DNA from: Fidelibacterota bacterium UBA2986
Lineage (GTDB): Bacteria > Fidelibacterota > Marinisomatia > Marinisomatales > AB-629-J13
Length of the DNA: 55,743 nt
Assembly: GCA_002346675.1 (NCBI GenBank)
Contig: DEAI01000008.1
Span: forward strand, 74,475-130,217
Reading direction: 5' to 3'
Numbering within the stretch: the stretch's first letter is position 1; every line of letters begins with the position of its first letter. Below the pieces are notes generated by a model. The model saw only the letters and a list, made by a program, of their open reading frames with translations. It had not been told where the DNA came from and did no database searches. Positions 36,091 to 44,975 of this stretch are shown here, piece after piece. A program made the translations under genes and the position numbers.

Positions 36091-36615
36091 TTAAAAATAT
36101 AACATTCCATAAACCATCATTCCTGTTATACTGACGTAAAGCCAAATCGGTAAAGTTATACGGGCAATATTTCTATGTTTTTGAAGTGAATTATTCCACC
36201 CATGATACAATGTAAAAAGAGCCAACGGAGTAATTATAGCAGCAAGTACGATATGACTAATAAGTATAAAATAATATAAAATTGTCCAGTCACCAGAATA
36301 TATTTTTGGACCACTTTTAAACCAATGATATACAACATAACTCACTAAAAACGCAGTTGACGTGCCAAAAGCGGACAGCATAAACTGTTTGTGTTTGATT
36401 CTATCTTTTTTCCGTATGTTGTAAAATCCAAAAATCAATAAAATGGTGGTTATTAAGTTTAATGATGCATTGATAGTTGGTAGCAATGAAACATCAAGCT
36501 TACCTGCCAGGTTTTCAGGGCGTGGACCAAGAATTAAAAAAGCAACCGCCCCTACTATTATAAAAGATAGGATATAAATAATTTTTGACCAAAATGAATC
36601 ATTATTTAATTTCAT
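36091..36615 (-). CDS. DUF420 membrane protein, cytochrome oxidase assembly
   Basis: 174 aa with five hydrophobic segments. Family signs are PTINASLNLITTILLIFGFYNI and IKHKQFMLSAFGTSTAFLVSYVVYH, with conserved His residues in loops (KHKQ, VYHW, ISHIVLAA, LYHGW). DUF420 proteins include CtaM of Bacillus-type oxidases, an assembly factor for heme-copper oxidase. It is the last gene of the oxidase operon, directly after Sco. Confidence 0.8.
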   Translation of the reverse strand: MKLNNDSFWSKIIYILSFIIVGAVAFLILGPRPENLAGKLDVSLLPTINASLNLITTILLIFGFYNIRKKDRIKHKQFMLSAFGTSTAFLVSYVVYHWFKSGPKIYSGDWTILYYFILISHIVLAAIITPLALFTLYHGWNNSLQKHRNIARITLPIWLYVSITGMMVYGMLYF

Positions 36616-36616
36616 T

Positions 36617-37171
36617 TTAGTTAAACTCTCTCTCTAGTTTCCTAATATCTTTAATTAATTTTTTCACATCATCACTTTCAGTACCCATATAATAACCACG
36701 AATTTTCATATTAGGATCAATAAGTGCAAACCTAGAACTATGGAATACTATTTCTTCAATATCACCCATTTTAAATCCATTGGCAATAAGGTTTTGAATG
36801 TTCTCATATTCCCCGGTTAAAAAATGCCATTTTGAAAAATCAGCATCGTACTTTTTTCCATATTCTGTTAGCACTTCAGGCGTATCATAATCAGGATTTA
36901 CGGTGATTGTAACCATACGTATTTTATCATTATTTAAATAGGTTTTATGTACTGATTTCATTTCAGAGCTCATAATTGGACAAGGACCAGCGCAAGTAGT
37001 GAATATTAAATCGGCAACCCAAATCTTTTCTGAGATATTATCTTCAGTGAATTGTTTCCCAAAACTATCAATTAATTCAAAGGATGGTATTTCACCTAAA
37101 ATTGGTAAAGAAACTCTTGAACAAGCAAAAATTACAGATAGAAATAACAGTGTTCGAACCTTATAATCCAT
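36617..37171 (-). CDS. SCO1/SenC-family copper chaperone for cytochrome oxidase
   Basis: 184 aa thioredoxin-fold protein with a lipoprotein-like N-terminus (FLSVIFACSRV, candidate Cys17). The copper site is TTCAGPCPIM (C60-x3-C64) with the distal His in VFHSSRFALIDP. It delivers copper to the CuA site of subunit II or maintains its cysteines, in the periplasm. It overlaps the CtaB gene by 11 bp. Confidence 0.92.
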   Translation of the reverse strand: MDYKVRTLLFLSVIFACSRVSLPILGEIPSFELIDSFGKQFTEDNISEKIWVADLIFTTCAGPCPIMSSEMKSVHKTYLNNDKIRMVTITVNPDYDTPEVLTEYGKKYDADFSKWHFLTGEYENIQNLIANGFKMGDIEEIVFHSSRFALIDPNMKIRGYYMGTESDDVKKLIKDIRKLEREFN

Positions 37172-38051
37172 GAAAAAAAACCTTATCTATTATGATCAAA
37201 ACTAGTAATAATGGCAAATAAATCACAGATGCTTTTAAAATGAGTAATGCATTTTTTTTTGTCCTATTAAATGCAAGTGGAACTGCTGATACTGCAAAAA
37301 AAATAGATAAAGCAAAAACACAAATCGCATAAATCCATCCGGAATTTCCGTTTACATAGAAAAGCATTGAAACAGGTATAAGAAGAGTTAAATGCCAGAA
37401 TATCTGTCTGATTGTTCTATCTCCATCTTTTTCAACAACCGGGAGCATTTTAAAACCAGCGTTTTTATAGTCGTCTCTGCACACCCAGGCAATTGCAAAA
37501 AAATGAGGGTGCTGCCATAGAAACAAAATTGCAAATAATAACCATGCTTCCACATCTAAGTTTCCCGATACGGCCGTCCACCCACCCATTGGTGGAATTG
37601 CGCCCGGGATTGAACCGATTGTTGTATTTAACCAAGTTATCTTTTTCAATGGTGTATAAACTAGTACATAGAGAAACGCAGTTAATAAAGATAGAAAACC
37701 GGTAAGAAGATTTACCTTCCAACTTAGGAGTGTACATCCAAATAAAACCAAAATAATTCCAAATATAAGTGCCTCTGATGGATGGATCAGCCCAGAAGGG
37801 ATAGGACGATTTTTTGTTCTTTCCATCAATCTATCAGATTTCCTCTCAATGTAGTGGTTTAATGCCCCAGCGCCACCAGAACATATTCCCGTTCCCATCA
37901 AAGTGTAAAATAACAACGAGGAAAATATTTTTCCACCTCCAAGGTAAAAACCCAAAACTGTGGTCACCAATACCATAAACAAAATATTAGGTTTGCACAG
38001 TTCAAGATAACCTCTAGTTTTTGTTTTTGCTATTTTTCTATTTAGCTTCAA
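37161..38051 (-). CDS. ctaB: Protoheme IX farnesyltransferase (heme O synthase)
   Basis: 296 aa UbiA-family membrane enzyme with eight or nine helices. The first Asp-rich motif is NHYIERKSDRLMERTKNRP, and the second loop has CRDDYKNAGFKMLPVVEKDG. It farnesylates protoheme to heme O, the precursor made into heme A by the next gene upstream. Translation seems to start at TTG 38051, which has GGA nine bases upstream; no ATG appears before the first helix. It overlaps the CtaA stop by 14 bp. Confidence 0.94.
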   Translation of the reverse strand: MKLNRKIAKTKTRGYLELCKPNILFMVLVTTVLGFYLGGGKIFSSLLFYTLMGTGICSGGAGALNHYIERKSDRLMERTKNRPIPSGLIHPSEALIFGIILVLFGCTLLSWKVNLLTGFLSLLTAFLYVLVYTPLKKITWLNTTIGSIPGAIPPMGGWTAVSGNLDVEAWLLFAILFLWQHPHFFAIAWVCRDDYKNAGFKMLPVVEKDGDRTIRQIFWHLTLLIPVSMLFYVNGNSGWIYAICVFALSIFFAVSAVPLAFNRTKKNALLILKASVIYLPLLLVLIIIDKVFFHGL

Positions 38052-39036
38052 TAGAAATATTCCGTAATTGAGTCATTTTAATAGAATATCTTAATACGGT
38101 CAGAAATGACAAGCCCAATAGGATTGCTCCATTGGCAACATGAAGACTAGTAATCAAAGGATCTTTACCTGACCAAACTGTTATTGCGCCTAATAATATT
38201 TGAAAAATAACTCCGAGGTGTAAAAAAAATACGGTTGGGTTAAATTCTCTGTTACCTCTGAAGTATTGATAACCAAAAATAAATATAGTTAGCAAAACCA
38301 CTCCCGCCCAGATCCTATGAACTAAGTGTACAATAACAGGCCCAAGCGAAATAATAGGAAAATCATTTTCAAACCGCCAATCATTTATTTTGTGTAAAGT
38401 ATTTTCATTAATAATTGGAAGCCAACTCCATCCCACAGTAGGAAAATCAGGAATAGCTAATCCTGCATTTATATGACGCATCCAAGCCCCTAATATTAAC
38501 TGTATAAAAACAACAGACAGCATTAGAATAGACCATTTAGATATAAGCTGATTGTTTTTAGAAGGATAATTTGAAAATCCGTTGAAGTACTCGTTGGACA
38601 AACAAAAGGCAATAAAAATTAACAATAGTAAAAAGGTCTGAGCAATAACTCCATGTATCATAGAGATGGCGGTCGGTAAAAAAAATATAACTGTTAAACC
38701 TCCAAATAATCCTTGAATGATAACCAGACCCAAGGCTATAAATCCTATTTTTTTTAACCACACTCTTTTTTCAATAATCTGAATCCAGATTGCTAAAATA
38801 ATGGTTAACATACCAACAAAAGATGCAAAAAGCCGGTGACTGTGTTCGTAAAAAACTCCACCTACCATTTCGTCTAGAGGGAAAGTAAACATATTGTATC
38901 CATAAGTGGTAGGCCAATCTGGGACAGACAATCCTACTTCATGGCTTTTGACTAAAGCTCCAATAAATATAAGACAAAGAGTAGAAAATACAGTAAACTT
39001 GGAAAAGTGCCTAAGCCACTTTTGTGATTCTTGCAT
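38038..39036 (-). CDS. ctaA: Heme A synthase CtaA
   Basis: 332 aa with eight helices in two four-helix halves. The heme-ligand His residues appear in EHSHRLFASFVGM and IHGVIAQTFL in the first half, and in VHLVHRIWAGVVLL and LHVANGAILLGLSF in the second. The SVPDWPTTYGYN and AIPDFPTVGWSW loops are family signatures repeated in both halves. It oxidises heme O to heme A, showing that the oxidase is aa3-type. Confidence 0.95.
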   Translation of the reverse strand: MQESQKWLRHFSKFTVFSTLCLIFIGALVKSHEVGLSVPDWPTTYGYNMFTFPLDEMVGGVFYEHSHRLFASFVGMLTIILAIWIQIIEKRVWLKKIGFIALGLVIIQGLFGGLTVIFFLPTAISMIHGVIAQTFLLLLIFIAFCLSNEYFNGFSNYPSKNNQLISKWSILMLSVVFIQLILGAWMRHINAGLAIPDFPTVGWSWLPIINENTLHKINDWRFENDFPIISLGPVIVHLVHRIWAGVVLLTIFIFGYQYFRGNREFNPTVFFLHLGVIFQILLGAITVWSGKDPLITSLHVANGAILLGLSFLTVLRYSIKMTQLRNISIEAK

Positions 39037-39053
39037 CGTGGCTTACCACAATT

Positions 39054-39905
39054 TTACCAGTCATCGTCATCTCCCCAATCATCCCCTTCTTCTTCTAATA
39101 ATTCCTCTGCCTGTTCTGCAAGCCAATTTTCATAACCGTTGCTTTCGTGTATAGTCATATATCCACGCATACGATAGTGAGAGTTCCCACATAGTTGTGC
39201 ACAGGATATTTCATATCCCATCCCTTCACGAGCTGTCCCCTTTATGACATTTAAAAACTCTTCTGATGTCATTGTAGGAGTAAAAAAAACAGGGATAGTC
39301 ATTCCCGGAATTGCATCCTGTTTCACTCTCATCTCCGGCAAAGAAAAAGAGTGGATTACATCCTTTGATGATAAATAGATCATTGCTTGTTTATTGACCG
39401 GTAAATGAAGTTGGTTTATAGTGGTTATATCATCCTTAGCATTAGGAGAATTTCTGTCCAATCCAATTGGATTGGTTTCTTCGTCAACTAGCTCAGCTGA
39501 CGTATCTCCGAACTTACCATCTGCCCCGGGATAATGAATATTCCAAGCAAACTGTTGTGACACTACTCGAACTTCAATGGTATTATTATCAACTGAAGGA
39601 ACACTTGTTTTTACTTTTGCCCAAATAGGATATGCAAATCCAATAAGTAAAATAGCTTCAATTAGAATTACTCCATATTCAGCATATTGATTGATATGGG
39701 AAGTAACTCCTTTATAATTTGCTTTTGGATTAGCACCGGATCTGAACCTAATTAAAGTATACATGAAAAATATACCCCATCCAACAAACAGAATAAGCAT
39801 GAGCCAGTGAACCCATCCATTCATGTAGTCAATTTCCTGCCCATGACTGGAAGACATTACAGGGAAACCAAGATGGTTACTTAATTTACCTAAAAATTCA
39901 ATCAT
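39054..39905 (-). CDS. coxB: Cytochrome c oxidase subunit II (CuA)
   Basis: 283 aa with two N-terminal transmembrane helices and a periplasmic cupredoxin domain. CuA ligands are the His in DVIHSFSLPEM and C-A-Q-L-C...H...M in the GYEISCAQLCGNSHYRMRG stretch. The usual Glu between the two cysteines (CxELC) is Gln here. There is no fused cytochrome c, so electrons must come from a separate cytochrome c. The tail is very acidic (EEEGDDWGDDDDW). Its ATG overlaps the upstream small gene stop. Confidence 0.95.
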   Translation of the reverse strand: MIEFLGKLSNHLGFPVMSSSHGQEIDYMNGWVHWLMLILFVGWGIFFMYTLIRFRSGANPKANYKGVTSHINQYAEYGVILIEAILLIGFAYPIWAKVKTSVPSVDNNTIEVRVVSQQFAWNIHYPGADGKFGDTSAELVDEETNPIGLDRNSPNAKDDITTINQLHLPVNKQAMIYLSSKDVIHSFSLPEMRVKQDAIPGMTIPVFFTPTMTSEEFLNVIKGTAREGMGYEISCAQLCGNSHYRMRGYMTIHESNGYENWLAEQAEELLEEEGDDWGDDDDW

Positions 39906-40132
39906 GAGTTTATTCCCGTTTTACCCAAGAGTCTATTCCTTCTCACGAAATATATTCCGACAGTAACAATCATTGTAAGGATAAATCCTATTACTCCGAG
40001 CAGTAAAAATATAGCCTGATTTAAACCAGCAGTCATTGGCGACTCTGAATCACCATAACACACCGCACAGGCCTGTAAAATTGGGGGAACAAAAAACATC
40101 AACGTTCCAATAATCATTGTGAGGCATCGCAT
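39902..40132 (-). CDS. Small membrane protein with CxxC and SPM motifs in the oxidase operon
   Basis: 76 aa: a hydrophobic N-terminus, then QACAVCYGDSESPMTAGLNQ, then one clear helix and a basic end (YFVRRNRLLG). The CxxC is not a heme-binding CxxCH. Similar CxxCxGxxxSPM mini-proteins are, from memory, found near cytochrome genes in other phyla. It could bind copper or serve assembly, but this is inference. It overlaps both neighbours (TAATG and ATGA). Confidence 0.6.
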   Translation of the reverse strand: MRCLTMIIGTLMFFVPPILQACAVCYGDSESPMTAGLNQAIFLLLGVIGFILTMIVTVGIYFVRRNRLLGKTGINS

Positions 40133-40338
40133 TACAAATTACTTAGGTGTTTATACTTATTTAAAAAAAATTTACCATAAAAAATAGTTCCAGTTCCTAA
40201 CATTAAAGATAAAACTGAATAAAGCAGTAATACATTACTGCCTGAATCAAAAAATCTAAGTCCGTAAAAAACTCCAACAAAAAAGAATAGCAATGTTGTA
40301 AATCCCGTAAAAATAATATGAAAGATCTTTAAACTCAT
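40132..40338 (-). CDS. Small two-helix membrane protein in the oxidase operon
   Basis: 68 aa with two predicted helices (IIFTGFTTLLFFFVGVFYGL and NVLLLYSVLSLMLGTGTIFYG) and a Lys-rich end. There are no metal-binding residues. The tight overlaps with the subunit IV gene (ATGA) and the CxxC gene argue that it is real and made with the oxidase; its role is unknown. Confidence 0.55.
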   Translation of the reverse strand: MSLKIFHIIFTGFTTLLFFFVGVFYGLRFFDSGSNVLLLYSVLSLMLGTGTIFYGKFFLNKYKHLSNL

Positions 40339-40634
40339 TCTACCGTTACTAGGTTCATTTCCCAGAGCATGGGCATAAAAAATAAAACAAAAAAGAAAAC
40401 AACTGTGAGAGCTAACAACCAGTAAATAGGTTTTACCTCATCGAGCAAGTGCATAAAATTACCTGCTACCAAAAACCCTTTAATAAAAGCAATTGTCAAT
40501 CCAATCAGAATTGCAAGAGTAATTGATCCAAAATCAAAAAATGAAACAGCAACGGTTAAAACCGTCAATACAAAAAGCGCTAAAAGAACTTTTAAATAAA
40601 TTGATTTATGATGTTCTAAATTTTGACTGCTCAA
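40335..40634 (-). CDS. coxD: Cytochrome c oxidase subunit IV (prokaryotic type)
   Basis: 99 aa with three helices, including KGFLVAGNFMHLL, the hallmark of prokaryotic COX4 (a Lys and Met-His in helix 2). The start is TTG 40634 with AGGAG six bases upstream. It supports the oxidase membrane core and carries no cofactor. It lies 9 bp downstream of subunit III. Confidence 0.85.
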   Translation of the reverse strand: MSSQNLEHHKSIYLKVLLALFVLTVLTVAVSFFDFGSITLAILIGLTIAFIKGFLVAGNFMHLLDEVKPIYWLLALTVVFFFVLFFMPMLWEMNLVTVE

Positions 40635-40640
40635 AATTGT

Positions 40641-40645
40641 CTCCT
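40641..40645 (-). promoter_or_regulatory. Ribosome binding site AGGAG supporting a TTG start of subunit IV
   Basis: AGGAG on the minus strand is six bases before TTG 40634. No ATG is available before the first helix, so the site decides this rare start. Confidence 0.6.
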
Positions 40646-41240
40646 ATAATAAGTAAAGCGTAGGAAATAAAAATATCCAAACTAAATCAACAAAATGCCA
40701 ATATAAACCTGAAACTTCAACTCTGTTTGTAAACCGTTCTGGTTCTGATTTCCACATTTTTTTACCAGGACCCCATAGATAAAAATTTACAATCAATCCA
40801 CCAATCACATGTAGTCCATGAAGCCCGGTGAGAGTGAAATAAATACCATAAAAATTATCAGTTGATGGAAATATTCCATGATGGAGCTTAGCACTATATT
40901 CAAAATATTTTATAACGAGAAATATCAAAGAACATAATAGAGTAATACCCATATATGTTTTAAATCCCTTAAAATCATTTTCTTTAAGAGCAATCCATGA
41001 TTTTACAATGGTCCAACTTGACAAAATAAGATTAAAAGTATTGATAGTTGCCAATGGGATATTTAATTGAGCTTCTCCCCCTGGGGGCCATACAGGGGAA
41101 CCTACCCTTAAAAGGACATAAGCCGAGAACAGCCCTCCAAACAACATTACTTCAGAAGCAAGAAATAGCCAAATCCCCAATTTAGCATTATATAATCCTG
41201 TTTCTTGCCTTGGTTTTACATTATAGGGTATTTCAATCAT
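40644..41240 (-). CDS. coxC: Cytochrome c oxidase subunit III
   Basis: 198 aa with five helices. Family signs are KLGIWLFLASEVMLFGGLFS, FTLTGLHGLHVIGGLI and the end VSGLYWHFVDLVWIFLFP. The short five-helix form is usual in many bacteria, in contrast with the seven-helix mitochondrial form. It sits 11 bp downstream of subunit I. Confidence 0.95.
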   Translation of the reverse strand: MIEIPYNVKPRQETGLYNAKLGIWLFLASEVMLFGGLFSAYVLLRVGSPVWPPGGEAQLNIPLATINTFNLILSSWTIVKSWIALKENDFKGFKTYMGITLLCSLIFLVIKYFEYSAKLHHGIFPSTDNFYGIYFTLTGLHGLHVIGGLIVNFYLWGPGKKMWKSEPERFTNRVEVSGLYWHFVDLVWIFLFPTLYLL

Positions 41241-41251
41241 TCAATCTATTC

Positions 41252-42982
41252 CTATTTCTCAGTTTGAGGTGAAAAATCTTTGTTCGCTCCCGGCACACTG
41301 TATTCGCATGGTCCTCTATAAACAGTTAATTCTTTATCAAAATTACCATGAGCAATAGGCGGCGAAGGAGCAGCGTTCCACTCTATTGTAGTAGATTTCC
41401 AGGGGTTTCTCTCTGCGTTTTCATCTCGTTTTTTCAAAATAGTTAAAACTATATTTATAATAAACGGGATTTGAGCTAATCCCAAAAACCATGCTGAGTA
41501 AGACATAAATTCATTCCATTGTAAAACCTCCAGAGCATGGGCGTAAGATGCCCCTCCATCTGCGAGGCGACGTGATACTCCGGCAAGTCCTTGTATGAAC
41601 ATAGGCATGAATATTCCATTCATGAAAATGAATGAGAAATAAAAATGAACTTTTCCAAGCGACTCATTCAACTTATGCCCCGTCATCTTTGGAAACCAAT
41701 AATAAATACCTGCGAAAATTGCAAAAATTGATCCTGGTGCTACCACATAATGAAAATGCCCAATTACATAATAGGTATCATGCAAGGGAATATCTGTAGG
41801 AGCTAAACCTAGAGGTAATCCAGTAAGTCCTCCAATTCCAAACATTGGCATCCATCCAAGTGCAAATAACATGGGTGTATTAAAACGAATTGATCCTCCC
41901 CAAAGCGATATAAGTAAGGCAGATAAAATAATGACAGATGGAATTGAAATTATCATAGTCGTCGTTTGGAAAAACGCACTCATAGCTTGTCCCATTCCAG
42001 TAAGAAACATATGATGAGCCCATACGATGAAGGACATAAAACCTAAGAAAACAACTGAATAAACCAATGCTTTATAGCCCCAGAGCGGTTTTCTTGTATT
42101 GTTTGCTACAACTTCAGCTACAATTCCCATCCCAGGGAGTATTAAAACATAAACCTCTGGATGAGCCAAAAACCAAAATAAATGCTGCCATAAAAGTGGA
42201 CTTCCACCACCGGCAACATCTACAACTTCACCCCCAACCACTAAACCGGATGGCATAAAAAAACTGGTCTCAGCAATTCTATCCATTATCTGCAATACCG
42301 CTGCTGCCTCTAAAGGAGGGAATGCTAACACTAATAAAAATGATGTGACCAACTGGGCCCAAACAAAAAAGGGTAACCGCATCCATGTAAGGCCCTCTGG
42401 CCTTAGCTGGACAATGGTTACGATAATATTCATTGAGCCAAGCAGAGATGATGTTATAAGAAACACCATTCCCAATAGCCAGACTGTCTCACCATTTTCA
42501 GCGATTATAGATAGCGGTGGATACATTGTCCATCCTGATGCAGCAGGACCTCCCTCCATAAAAAAACTTGCGAACATGACGATACCGCCTACAAAATATA
42601 CCCAGTAGCTTGCCATATTTAATTTTGGGAAGGCCATATCAGGTGCACCTATTTGTAGAGGAACAACATAATTCCCAAATGCTCCAACTAAAATGGGAAC
42701 CACACCCAAAAATATCATGATGGTTCCATGCATTGCTCCAAAGGCATTGTACATATCTGGAGATAAAAGCTTATCTTCGCTTAACAGTCCACCTATAAAA
42801 GGAACGGGCGTATCAGGATAGGCAAGCTGCCATCTCATTATCATCATCAAGACAAAACCAAAAAGCATAAAAAACAGAGCAGTTATTCCATATTGAATTC
42901 CTATGACCTTATGGTCCTGGGAAAAAACGTATTTCCAGATAAAACTTTCTTTATGATTGTTTGTACTGATGGACTCCTCCAA
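41252..42982 (-). CDS. coxA: Cytochrome c oxidase subunit I, K-channel lysine apparently absent
   Basis: 576 aa, twelve helices. Heme and CuB ligands are seen in FGAMHGTIMIF, HPEVYVLILPG (with the His-Tyr crosslink and D-channel Glu), WAHHMF and VIGHFHYV. In the helix VIII segment where A-type oxidases read PTGIKIFSW, this protein reads PSVIILSAL. So the K-channel Lys is Ile at residue 352 (codon 41927-41929). The start is TTG 42982 with no good ribosome site upstream; no ATG precedes the first helix, and a GGAGGAG lies just inside the gene. It is the first gene of the oxidase operon. Confidence 0.95.
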   Translation of the reverse strand: MEESISTNNHKESFIWKYVFSQDHKVIGIQYGITALFFMLFGFVLMMIMRWQLAYPDTPVPFIGGLLSEDKLLSPDMYNAFGAMHGTIMIFLGVVPILVGAFGNYVVPLQIGAPDMAFPKLNMASYWVYFVGGIVMFASFFMEGGPAASGWTMYPPLSIIAENGETVWLLGMVFLITSSLLGSMNIIVTIVQLRPEGLTWMRLPFFVWAQLVTSFLLVLAFPPLEAAAVLQIMDRIAETSFFMPSGLVVGGEVVDVAGGGSPLLWQHLFWFLAHPEVYVLILPGMGIVAEVVANNTRKPLWGYKALVYSVVFLGFMSFIVWAHHMFLTGMGQAMSAFFQTTTMIISIPSVIILSALLISLWGGSIRFNTPMLFALGWMPMFGIGGLTGLPLGLAPTDIPLHDTYYVIGHFHYVVAPGSIFAIFAGIYYWFPKMTGHKLNESLGKVHFYFSFIFMNGIFMPMFIQGLAGVSRRLADGGASYAHALEVLQWNEFMSYSAWFLGLAQIPFIINIVLTILKKRDENAERNPWKSTTIEWNAAPSPPIAHGNFDKELTVYRGPCEYSVPGANKDFSPQTEK

Positions 42983-43003
42983 GGGATGTTTAATTAATAT
43001 ATT

Positions 43004-43034
43004 ATTCTACAGAATCAGCCGTGAAGTTAATCAA
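43004..43034 (-). promoter_or_regulatory. Possible promoter of the oxidase operon
   Basis: On the minus strand TTGATT (43034-43029) and TAGAAT (43009-43004) lie 19 bases apart in the only gap (134 bp) before subunit I. The match is weak and the region AT-rich. Confidence 0.2.
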
Positions 43035-43116
43035 AAGTAAAAAAACATTTCAATAAAAAGTCCTTTATTACATATTTTTTGAAATTTGATATTGGTCTTT
43101 AGTTAATTATCTTTAG

Positions 43117-44958
43117 CTATTCAAAATAAACTAAATTATTTTCTATTAAATACTGGTTCAAGAAAATATATTCCATAGACTTTTTCAAAGAGTCTAATTG
43201 TTGATTATTTATCATTTTATTAATAATATTTCTTTCTTCTTTAGGGTCTTCACCTAAATTGAAAACCCATTCCTCTCCAGTTCTAATTCTTTTCATATAT
43301 TTAAATGGAAAATCAATTACACCCAAAATTGTACCATTGTAGGGCTGAATCAAGAAAACCGGAGATTTATCAATTTTCTGTTTTAACATATCTTTACCTT
43401 GAAAATGGTGAGTTGAAGGCAAAGCGTTTATTGCTCCCAAAATTGTAGGAGCAATGTCCAACTGTGAGAAAACATTTACTTTATCCCACTTAGGCTGAAT
43501 TTGGTCCTCCCAAAGGATGAGACATGGAATTCGAAATGACTCCTCATAGTAGCCCACCTCATTAAAATAAATACCATGGTCCCCGACAGGGAAAGAATGG
43601 TCTGCTGTAATCAAAACAAGGCAGTCTTGAAATTTTGGTCGCTTACTTAACTCTTCAAAAAATACCTTGAAACTATTATCCACAAGCCTGATAGAGTTTG
43701 CATAACGAGACCTTAATGAGATAGGATCATCATAAATTTCCTGCTTTTCAATAGGGATAGTAAACGGAACGTGGTGGTAAGAAGGAGTGATAGTTATAAA
43801 CAATGGAGAATCATTTGATTCTAAAGACTCCAAAAAATGAAAAACCCTTTTATATAGTTCATCATCTGATAAGCCCCAGCTCCCCCAGGATTCTTTCTCA
43901 GATTCATCAACCAATTCCTTGCCCACCAAATATTTGTCAAAACCATGAGTCAACATCATAGATCGAGTATTGTCAAAGCCTGTACTATTGTGTCCGTTAA
44001 AAAAATAATTTTTATAGCCGACATCTTTTAGAGATTCTGCCAATCCCTTAAAGTTATTTTTTTCATATTGTCTATATACCTTTCCTTTATAAAGTGGCAA
44101 TAGAGAAAAAAGTGTTGAAAAGTGACCTTTTACTGTTTGAACAGACGTTCCATAGAAGTGCTCTATATAAACTCCCCTTTTAATCATTTGATTAAAAAAC
44201 GGAGTGTACTCTTTTCCCTCATCATTTTCTGAATTCACAAAGCCAGCATTGAATGATTCAACCATTAAGAGAATAATATTAGGCATGTGTTGAACAGATT
44301 TATTCTTATTATCTGCTTGAGTTAAAAAGGGAAAAGAGTTTTCATTAAAATAAAACTTGTAATCTCTTTGAGGTTCTTGAAAATAATAGGCAAAAGTAGA
44401 TCGGAAAAAATTTGTCATTTCATCAAATTGAATAACCGGAGTCGCCACAAATAAAATATAAACTGAAAGTACACTAAAATATTTTCTTTTTGAAAATTTA
44501 TTGAATTTAAATGAGGGTGTTTTTATCCATTTATAAAAAATAAATCCTATCCCTAAAAACGCAATATAATATGCGGTTGGATCCATTCCATTCAGAATTA
44601 CAAGTAATGACTCACTGTAAAATATTTCATTAAAATTATCTGCAGCTACAGCATAATCAAAGCTTTGCTTGGTCTTAACGAAATAACCAATAAAAGCACA
44701 ATGAATGAGAACAAATACTGATTGAATAAAAAATGAGACCCACTTAAAGCGATACAATGGAGATTTTACCAGCAATAACCCAGATAGAATTAATACATAG
44801 CTATGGAATATTCTCCAAATGTCACGGGGAATAAACCTGAAATAATGAACACCAGAAAAATGTACAAATAGCAATTGAATTGTCATGATAACAACCAATA
44901 ATGTTGCAAAAGATCCTGGAGAAGATGGAAGTAAAAATAATAACCTACTTCTGGTCAT
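43117..44958 (-). CDS. LtaS-type phosphoglycerol transferase/sulfatase-fold enzyme (paralogue 1)
   Basis: About 613 aa from ATG 44958 (in-frame ATG 45015 is possible and would overlap the upstream gene more). Five N-terminal helices are followed by an extracellular alkaline-phosphatase-fold domain. The metal Glu is in LLMVESFNAG, the nucleophile Thr in GTSVQTVKGHFST, and the Asp-His pair in LITADHSFPVGDHG. These match the catalytic set of lipoteichoic acid synthases and of OpgB-like phosphoglycerol transferases in Gram-negative cells. It probably transfers phosphoglycerol or a similar group to a surface glycan in the periplasm. It is last in the cluster running from 51305. Confidence 0.85.
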   Translation of the reverse strand: MTRSRLLFLLPSSPGSFATLLVVIMTIQLLFVHFSGVHYFRFIPRDIWRIFHSYVLILSGLLLVKSPLYRFKWVSFFIQSVFVLIHCAFIGYFVKTKQSFDYAVAADNFNEIFYSESLLVILNGMDPTAYYIAFLGIGFIFYKWIKTPSFKFNKFSKRKYFSVLSVYILFVATPVIQFDEMTNFFRSTFAYYFQEPQRDYKFYFNENSFPFLTQADNKNKSVQHMPNIILLMVESFNAGFVNSENDEGKEYTPFFNQMIKRGVYIEHFYGTSVQTVKGHFSTLFSLLPLYKGKVYRQYEKNNFKGLAESLKDVGYKNYFFNGHNSTGFDNTRSMMLTHGFDKYLVGKELVDESEKESWGSWGLSDDELYKRVFHFLESLESNDSPLFITITPSYHHVPFTIPIEKQEIYDDPISLRSRYANSIRLVDNSFKVFFEELSKRPKFQDCLVLITADHSFPVGDHGIYFNEVGYYEESFRIPCLILWEDQIQPKWDKVNVFSQLDIAPTILGAINALPSTHHFQGKDMLKQKIDKSPVFLIQPYNGTILGVIDFPFKYMKRIRTGEEWVFNLGEDPKEERNIINKMINNQQLDSLKKSMEYIFLNQYLIENNLVYFE

Positions 44959-44975
44959 TTTAAAGAGATTTGGGA

